Source of the DNA: Davidsoniella eucalypti
Taxonomy: Eukaryota > Ascomycota > Sordariomycetes > Microascales > Ceratocystidaceae
Direction: 5' to 3'
Assembly (NCBI GenBank): GCA_004009845.1
Contig: RMBW01000003.1
Span: 744,001 to 808,000, forward strand
Length of the DNA stretch: 64,000 nucleotides
The notes below the pieces were generated by a model. It saw nothing but the letters and a program-made list of their open reading frames with translations, ran no database searches and was not told the DNA's origin. Every line of letters starts with the position of its first letter. The stretch's first letter is position 1. This document shows positions 57,462-64,000 of the stretch, in pieces. The translations under genes and the position numbers were made by a program.

Positions 57462-57812
57462 TCACTTCTTGTACGAGTCGTTCACCTCAACACCGGCGTG
57501 TTCCAGCCGGTCAATCAGTTCACGGCGCCGCTCGACCTGTTCTTTCATGTATTCGACAGCGCGGCCCAGCACTAGGCCTTCCGACCGGCCTTGGCCTTCT
57601 AGTCCGGGCACCAGGCTACACAGTGTATCGAAGCCGTCGCGGATAGCCTGTCGGCGTTTCTTTTCTGCATAGTGTCAGCGAGAGGAAAGGAAGAGAGACA
57701 GAGAGTCGAAGAGAGAGATGAGTGTACCAGATGCAATGTGATTCTGCTTCTTTTGGTCGTCGGTCAGTCGCGGCTTCTCCTCCTCGTTCGGCGACTGGCC
57801 GCTGTCCGACAT
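57462..57812 (-). CDS. Small bHLH transcription factor
   Basis: Two exons, 57728-57812 and 57462-57664 (63-nt intron), encode 95 residues if the TGA at 57462-57464 is used. The whole protein is nearly just the DNA-binding domain: basic region with the His/Glu/Arg E-box triad (HIASEKKRR, His25-Glu29-Arg33), helix 1 (RQAIRDGFDTLCSLVP), a loop with GLEGQGRSEG, helix 2 (LVLGRAVEYMKEQVERR) running into a short coiled coil. It is of the small fungal type (Ino4-like), which usually works as a heterodimer. The terminal AAGTGAGT overlaps a perfect splice donor, so the true C-terminus could lie at 57316 (119 residues). Confidence 0.82.
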
Positions 57813-59358
57813 GATCCGATGCTAGGTCAAAAAGCGAAGACTAATGTGAGGATAGGCAGTTTGAGCTGCAGAAAAGAAGCAAGATGTCTCGCTTTGGCTT
57901 CCCCGGTCTAGATGGAAGAACGAAAGATCGTAGGCAAAAAGAGAAGCAGCAAGACAAAGGCGAGCTAATAAGAGCAGATACAAAGAATAATAAGCGTCTT
58001 CTCACTAGAGCTAGACACAGTTTTATAGTTCTAGAACTCTGGTTCTCGTTGCTGCGTAGAGCTGGCGCTTTGTTTTGTTTTTATTTTGCTCTTGATTTCT
58101 CTTGCCTACAAAATTACAGATTGGCAAAAGAAAATGCATGTGAAAGTGCGATGGCGATTGAAATTCTGGCCAAGCAACAAAACAGGCTAATTTATTCGAG
58201 ATTAGAGACGCATAAAAAAGAGGAATAATATAGGCTAGCTCAGTTCACCACGAAAGAAAAAGCAGAATATTGATATATCAAACTGGCCGAACAAGCCCGA
58301 TAGCCTCGAGAAGGCTGTGTGATGCTTGGCTGATAGACGAGAAGATAAAGCCTCAAACAAAGGAATCAGAGCTCATGAAGGCGTTTGTCACGAACAGAAG
58401 AAGAGACGAGCACGGCGGGAATGCTAATGCCTTGAAGAGACCGCCTGTATTTCTCTATTTCTCAGCCAACCCACCTTAACCCTTGTACCTAATGACCCTG
58501 CAAACAAAGCTGCCCGCTATCAAAACCAAGCGATGCTCTTCGATAGCTTGACAGCAATATACCATCATGACATGTCGTGAAATATAAGCACATGGCTGTT
58601 CTGTACATTGACTAGTTCTAATTTCAAGAGATTGTTCTTTAGACTGCATTTAGAGAGCTATTTCCGGGTCTATTCTTAAGACTCAAAGTTTGTTTTGGTT
58701 CTGCAAAGCCTGACTTGTCATGTAACAGAACGTCGTGCTACTATTCACCGCAGTAGCTACTACAGCCTAAAAGACCCTTACAACATGAAGAAAATAAGCC
58801 AAAAAAAAAAAGAAAACCCCCCCAAAAGGGACCTTAATTTTGTATTAGTGACTTCGGTACCACGGTTGCAGAAGACGTAAAATATAGTCAAGTCACGGCT
58901 GTAGAAGCTCCGGCGGTCGAAGTCTTGACTGTAGAGTAGCTTGAGCTGCGCCTTAGTGGTTACCCGCCTGTATCTTGGCCGTGATTAGGTTGTTTCAGCT
59001 GCTGACTGATAGCGAGGCTGTGCTGATCTAGGACTATCCTTAGGGCCTGTTGGGAAGCTTATTCCAGAGTGCTAGAGCTTCTAAACCCGGAACCTCTCAT
59101 TAGAGACTAACTAATCCCTGATTCTAAAGCATCCGAAAGCTTGACTGCAACCCGCAACTGTGTCTCCGCCGGCCTTTTTTCCCTTTCTTTTCCTTCATGC
59201 TAAGTTGAAAAGGTCTCTTTCTGTTATAGTCGCAAGATAACTTGCTGCCTAAAACCAGCCGGTCTAGATATATCACCAATTCTTCACACTCTTTGGGCCC
59301 GTCATCTTTGCTGTCTTATCCTTCTTAGACACCCCCACCCCCCCCAGACACCCAAATC
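57813..59358. other. 1.5 kb divergent spacer bHLH / Maf
   Basis: Carries both promoters. The part at about 58860-59160 has a different texture (GC-richer, CTAG-rich, with GGGCCTGTTGGGAAGCTT and nearby inverted GAAGCT words), perhaps an old repeat. A short C run precedes the Maf ATG (59330-59345). No gene supported. Confidence 0.5.
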
Positions 59359-60317
59359 ATGAGTGACCCGGAAAAACAAACCCTCATCGATATCGACGAT
59401 GCCGATACGCCCAAATCGCCGCCGCAAAAGCCGCCGATGCGTCGCGGTCCGGCCCTCCTCCAGATCCCAATCATCATGCACTTGCGTGGCCAGAGAGTGA
59501 TTCTGGCATCTTCCTCTCCTCGTCGCCGGGCGTTGTTAGGCCAGGTAAGAAAAGTACAAGACAAGAAAACAAAGAGCCGCTGACAAAACCTAGTAATGAA
59601 GCGACTGGGTGATTACGTCATGCGCTTTTCTGTCTCCCCTTCACCCCCCTTCTGCTCGACCACATGGACTAACCATAACGTCTGTCATGTCTCTAGATCG
59701 GCTTGAACAACCTCGAGATCCGCGCATCTACACAACCGGAAAACGTTGACAAGAAAACCCACACACCGCACGAATACGTTGCCGAGACGGCGCGGCAAAA
59801 GGCCCTTAATATCTACCAGGCCGTGATAGCTGAGGGCGAAGCCGACAGTAGCCTCGTCGACCCGACGTTAGTCATTGCTGCTGACACCATAATCGTATCG
59901 CGTGACGGCCGCATCATCGAAAAGCCGCGTAGCGGGGCTGACCACGTGCGCATGCTCAAGCTGCTGCGCGACACCGAGTATCATCTAGTACTAAGCAGCG
60001 TGTGCGTCATGGCACCGCGTGAGGATGCGCGCCATCCCGGCTATGAGATGGAGTCGCATACCGAGGAAACAAAGGTGTGGTTTGCTTCAGAGTCAGATGG
60101 CTTGCCTGACGATGTCATCGAGGCCTATGTTAAGACTGGCGAGGGCGTCGATAAGGCTGGTGGCTACGCTATTCAGGGCACCGGTGGTATGGTACTGGTC
60201 GACCGTATCGATGGTAGCGTTGATAATGTCGTTGGCTTGCCGGTACGTAGATGTTTGGCTATGGCTGAGAAGGTCATTTTCAAGCAGGATGTCGACGATG
60301 GCGAGGAGGAAGAATGA
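59359..60317 (+). CDS. Maf-type nucleoside triphosphate pyrophosphatase
   Basis: Maf/Ham1-fold house-cleaning enzyme that hydrolyses dTTP/UTP and modified nucleotides to monophosphates and pyrophosphate. Two exons, 59359-59544 and 59697-60317 (152-nt intron, phase 0), 268 residues. After a ~40-residue disordered N-terminal extension, the family's nucleotide-binding start VILASSSPRRRALL appears (residues 48-60), then EYVAETARQKA, the catalytic-Asp motif VIAADTIIV (Asp125) followed by EKPRS, and the C-terminal KAGGYAIQGTGG and DNVVGLPV blocks. All signature residues are present. The C-terminus is acidic (DDGEEEE). Substrate preference is inferred from the family. Confidence 0.94.
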
Positions 60318-61435
60318 AGAGAGAGAAGAGATACAAAGAGGAAAAAAGGAAAACCTACATTACTACTTTTGCTTATACTCAACCATCTGCCCTCTAAAGG
60401 AAGAGGAAGATAGACAGACGTCCGTAGAAACACCATGTGTTCATCTCGGTGGTCGCTTAGAATCTGGATACATAGACTTGTAGCTTATAGCATAGAAAGC
60501 GTGAATTGTACGCTCGGCCATTGGTCCTGAGATTTTCTTTACTAAACATAGACGAGAAGATACATAGCTATGTATATGCCAAAGGGAAAACCTTCTACTA
60601 GGTCTTTCTACAGGATAGCCTGGACGTAAAAAAACGGTAGATTCTTGAGCAAAATAAAGACAGGCCCGAAGCTGTTCTGCTTGTCCAAAGTAATCTCTTT
60701 CCATTAGTCGTAATAAGAAAGGACAGACAAGATAATCGTATCGTATCATATACCATCTCTTATATTTTATCTCTTGATCTTTTGCTATCTTTAGCTTAAT
60801 CTCTTTTCGACCTTTGACTCGACTTGATTCATTGACGATGGGAAGGAGATGACTCTACAATTTGTCAATAGACAAAAGTATTGAACAACTTAAGTAACCT
60901 ATTTTGCTGGTGTTAGTTATTTGGAGCAATTATGTGTCTAACCAGGTTCACCTTTTATTGTTGTCGCAATGGAAAAGAGAAATCAAAAGCTCACAGGTAA
61001 AAATCATTAACTAGACAAGCCATCTAGTACGTCACTTGGCCTTCTCAAATTACAAAACTAGAGTGTTGGATACAATCGGATTTGAGCACTTTGGAGTACA
61101 ATATATAGCTCAAATATTGAGCGTGATTGTTTGTTATCATGTCAAAGCTTTCAAATTGATGCTATAGCTACCATTAACTTTGGATTATAATTATGAGATG
61201 ACATCAAGATTTGTCTCTGTTGTTCTACTTGGTATAGTGTCACATGACGACAAAGGTATCTCTAAACTATGGTAGCTACCTAACCTTGTCACCTTAGACA
61301 TCAACAACAATCAACTACACCTTTCACTTCAAAATACTTGATCTTGATTTCTCTATCTATCATTGCAAAACACCTCTATATAACTACATATCACCTATTC
61401 TTCCGTTTCTCTACTCACAAATCGATTTGCCAATT
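60318..61435. other. 1.1 kb AT-rich spacer
   Basis: 3' flank of the Maf gene, then AT-rich sequence preceding the kinase-like pseudogene. Frames at 60441-60749 (-) and similar have no recognisable features. Confidence 0.5.
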
Positions 61436-63471
61436 ATGGGTAATGAAATTGATGAAGCGGAAGCACCCTGAATCAATGTCAAGCCAAACCCAACTTGATC
61501 AAGACAGGGCGGCTGTTGAGGAAGCTCTCCAAAAACAAAAGCAAAAGTATGAAGAAGATCTAAGGCGGTGCGACGAGGAAAACGCCAGAAAGCCCGCACA
61601 AGCCAATCCACGCACCGAGAAGGAACGGCTCGAGAAAGAAGCTGCTCAATAGTTCATTGTGTGTTCTAACTAACTTCTTAACAGCTCTTTACAAAGATTT
61701 TTCACTCAATTGCCAAGCATTGACACTGGAGCCAAATAAAGAATACCATACAACTGGTGGGCCTACTCCAGTCCATAATCGGCTATATCCACGTCTTTTG
61801 AAGTCTTGGATAAATTTCGAGAGCATTCATGAACAAAAGTTCACTCAGTTCTATACTTTCTTCGGCGAACAAGAACTATTTCCAAGCTTTAGCAGTATTG
61901 CCTCCAACAAAGCCATTGTCATGTGAGGATCATGTTGTCTTTTTTTCTTGAAACTATTATCATCCCATTTTTGTAGCATAAGGAACATGGCAAGAAAACA
62001 GCATACGATTCTATCGAAAATGTGAGTTCCGATGTCAACTCACGACATTATGTGGTCTCAATTGGCAAACGAATCTTCAATCTGCCCTAGTCGACCAGCT
62101 TGTGTTTCCATGAACGACAGCCCTTCAAATCTTGGCACATCAGATTCTGACCTCTCGGATACCGACAGCCCCCCAAATGATAGCCCATCAAATGTAGCAG
62201 ACAATGTTGGGCCTCTTCTGTATCTACCCAAGGAAAGATCCAGCAAAAAGCGATTCAGATCTCTTACTTCTACAAATGATAGTTCTGCGGCCAAGTCATC
62301 TTTACAAAACCGACGCTTCGATGCTGATTGTACTGCGACAGGATACAGAAATCTTGAAATTCGTGAAGACACAGAGAGGAACTTGCTTGTTGTGGAATAC
62401 AAGGCTGCTCATGAGACCCCTCTTGTATATTTATCTAATGCCGAGCCATCTGTCTCCTATGACCTTGTTGCGGGGAAAAAATCAATGCCACCAAAGATGA
62501 AACTGAGGAGGGCACATTCAACAGGCGCTGCCAGTTCACTGCTTATGCTATAACCCAAATCTTTCACTATCTGATAAACTCTGGGCTTCAGTATGGATAT
62601 ATCACAACTGGTGAATGCTTTGTCTTTCTTTATGTAGATAAAGATGATCCCAATATATTATCCTACTATCTTCCTATTCCTCAAGAGTCTATATCTAGTA
62701 TACCACTCCGTACAGAGGAAGATGGTCCTTAAGATCCCCAGGTCATTGAAGTAGAGATCGATTCTATCAAGTAGACACCAGTTGCCCATATCTTGACACT
62801 ATCACTTTTGTCCCTCGAACAGCCAATGGATAGCCAACAAACACAGGCCGAACGGAAATCTAGACTCATCTACCTGCCTGACCGCTATAGAGATCAATCT
62901 CGAAATGATAGCCCCGACAACAGCGCTAGTAGTAGTACCAACAGCAACCTTGGCTCGACATCAGATCATCAAACTACTGGAACTACTGACTCTGTACCTA
63001 TACGACCTCCACGAGAGAGATACTGCACACAACAATGCCTATATAGCATTGTGCCTCACCAGAGTCTCGATGAACATTGTCCTAATGTTTCACTTCACAG
63101 AAAGGCAAACACAGATACTGCCTCGAATAAGCATGTCATTGGGGTCTCTCAACTCCTGGTAACTATCAAGACTCAAATGGATACTAATCTCGACAATGAT
63201 CTTGGTGTGTTGAAACAGTATGGTGCTATTGGAAATCTAGTCAAGGTCACTGCATATCCATTTGGGTACCCTCTGGTTGCTTCAGAATGAGATTAATGTC
63301 TACTCAAGACTGAAATATCTCCAGGGAAAGTCTATTCTAGTCTGTCTTGGTAAGATTGATTTCGACAGGGCTGAGATTCAGGAGCGGGCAGCATCAAGAA
63401 AGAGTGAATTTGACCATGCCAGTGTAGTTTCAGAGCACAAGGCTAAGCAGTATTATCCTATGCAAACTTGA
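61436..63471 (+). pseudogene. Decayed copy of a fungal kinase-like multigene family
   Basis: Pieces of one protein appear in order on the plus strand but in changing frames. 61476-61652: coiled-coil start. 61657-61926: LTLEPNKEYHTTGG...RLLKSWINFESI. 62032-62490: EIREDTERNLLVVEYKAAHE. After a frame change in the GGGGAAAAAA run near 62474: TAYAITQIFHYLINSGLQYG and TTGECFVFLYV, stopped by TAA (62730-62732) and TAG (62772-62774) in the same frame. 62793-63290: YCTQQCLYSIV, CPNVSLHR. A second frame change near 63270-63290 leads to INVYSRLKYLQGKSILVCLG. I recognise this order from a large family of fungal proteins with a C-terminal kinase-like lobe; here that lobe is missing after 63471. Early stops might lie in introns, but the two internal stops and two frame changes are not explained so. 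Confidence 0.75.
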
Positions 63472-64000
63472 ATGGCTGTAGAGTGAAGGTGTAGAAGAGT
63501 CTTTTTTTTTATATAGACAATTTGGTAGTATCATAATATAAGGTTGTCAACTATGAATATTTCCACATGTGATAGAATATCCCCTTTACCTTGTTCATAG
63601 TTTCTACCACCCTACAATTTGTTGCAATAGCAATAACTACATCATGGATAAAATTCTAAATACGGCTATATGAAGATCAATAGTTAGGAATCATACCTCA
63701 CAATCGGGACACCGCCTTTACTCATGTTCGCTTTCTCACTTTGACTAAGTAAAAAGCAGAATGAACAACTTGCCGTCTAATTTTTATTTTCAAAAGCACA
63801 TCAACAACTCGATAAAGCGGGATACTCCATGATCTTCTTATATTTTGAGGCAAGAGGCTTATTTTGTTTTCTTTTGATATATCTTAGCAAGTTATGAACC
63901 GTCATAGCTAGCTTCGCCTGACTCGAACTTATTTATTGTTTTGGGATCTCCCTGACCCGAGATCCACACCGCCACTTTGGGATAGTTACTGCTTTTTTCA
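63472..64000. other. AT-rich right edge
   Basis: No coding remnant of the kinase lobe is visible here on either strand; T-rich and AT-rich sequence with no supported feature. Confidence 0.5.

Noticed and set aside
61547..61684. Intron with CTAACTAAC branch site removing the first stop of the kinase-like copy
   Set aside because: The 3' end looks like an acceptor, but the best donor (GTATGA) is out of phase, and later stops and frame changes remain anyway.
1..64000. Secondary-metabolite or other coordinated gene cluster, CRISPR array, prokaryotic operon
   Set aside because: No backbone synthase, P450 or transporter grouping, no regular repeat-spacer array, and gene structure is clearly eukaryotic.

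Overview
The window is nuclear DNA of a filamentous ascomycete (Pezizomycotina). The evidence is short GT-AG introns (mostly 59-105 nt) with CTAAC-like branch sites, long gene-poor spacers, and a typical fungal gene set: alpha-aminoadipate-pathway LYS1, HET-C, a fungal-order BTA1 betaine-lipid synthase, an all-in-one urease, and GPI-anchored and DUF-type fungal families. I cannot place it to class or genus from sequence alone.

Layout, left to right: C-terminal fragment of an unknown gene (2-391,+); CMC1 (1386-1990,+), tail-to-tail with LYS1 saccharopine dehydrogenase (2368-3751,-); a 4.4 kb spacer with two Gcn4/CpcA-type sites; an unknown conserved protein with a hydrophobic tail (8174-10102,+), tail-to-tail with UTP11 (10796-11743,-); UTP11 shares an 803-bp head-to-head promoter with a GH47 mannosidase (12547-14298,+); a CDP-alcohol phosphotransferase (14873-16593,-); a GPI-anchored Cys-rich protein (18799-19454,-); BTA1 (21620-24116,-), divergent from ADA3 (26123-28216,+); urease (30018-32843,+), tail-to-tail with an HMG-box gene (33993-35055,-); a 5.6 kb spacer; HET-C (40626-43639,+); a 4 kb spacer; a PA-TM-RING ubiquitin ligase (about 47683-50606,+) whose first exon lacks an ATG; an unknown membrane/coiled-coil protein (52116-54143,+); a DUF7704-like membrane protein (54589-55089,+); mitochondrial threonyl-tRNA synthetase (55361-56995,+), tail-to-tail with a small bHLH gene (57462-57812,-); a Maf-type NTP pyrophosphatase (59359-60317,+); and an AT-rich right end with a broken copy of a fungal kinase-like multigene family (61436-63471,+).

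The genes do not form an obvious pathway cluster. They are mostly housekeeping functions: lysine synthesis, urea use, N-glycan trimming, phospholipid and betaine-lipid synthesis, ribosome biogenesis, mitochondrial assembly and translation, and chromatin. HET-C is a non-self-recognition component, but no HET-domain partner is seen beside it. Points that deserve a second look are the ATG-less first exon of the RING gene, a bHLH stop codon that overlaps a splice donor, the repeat-bearing low-complexity tail of HET-C, candidate amino-acid and nitrogen regulatory sites near LYS1 and urease, and the decayed kinase-like gene. All exon limits below were derived by eye from splice consensus and reading-frame continuity.
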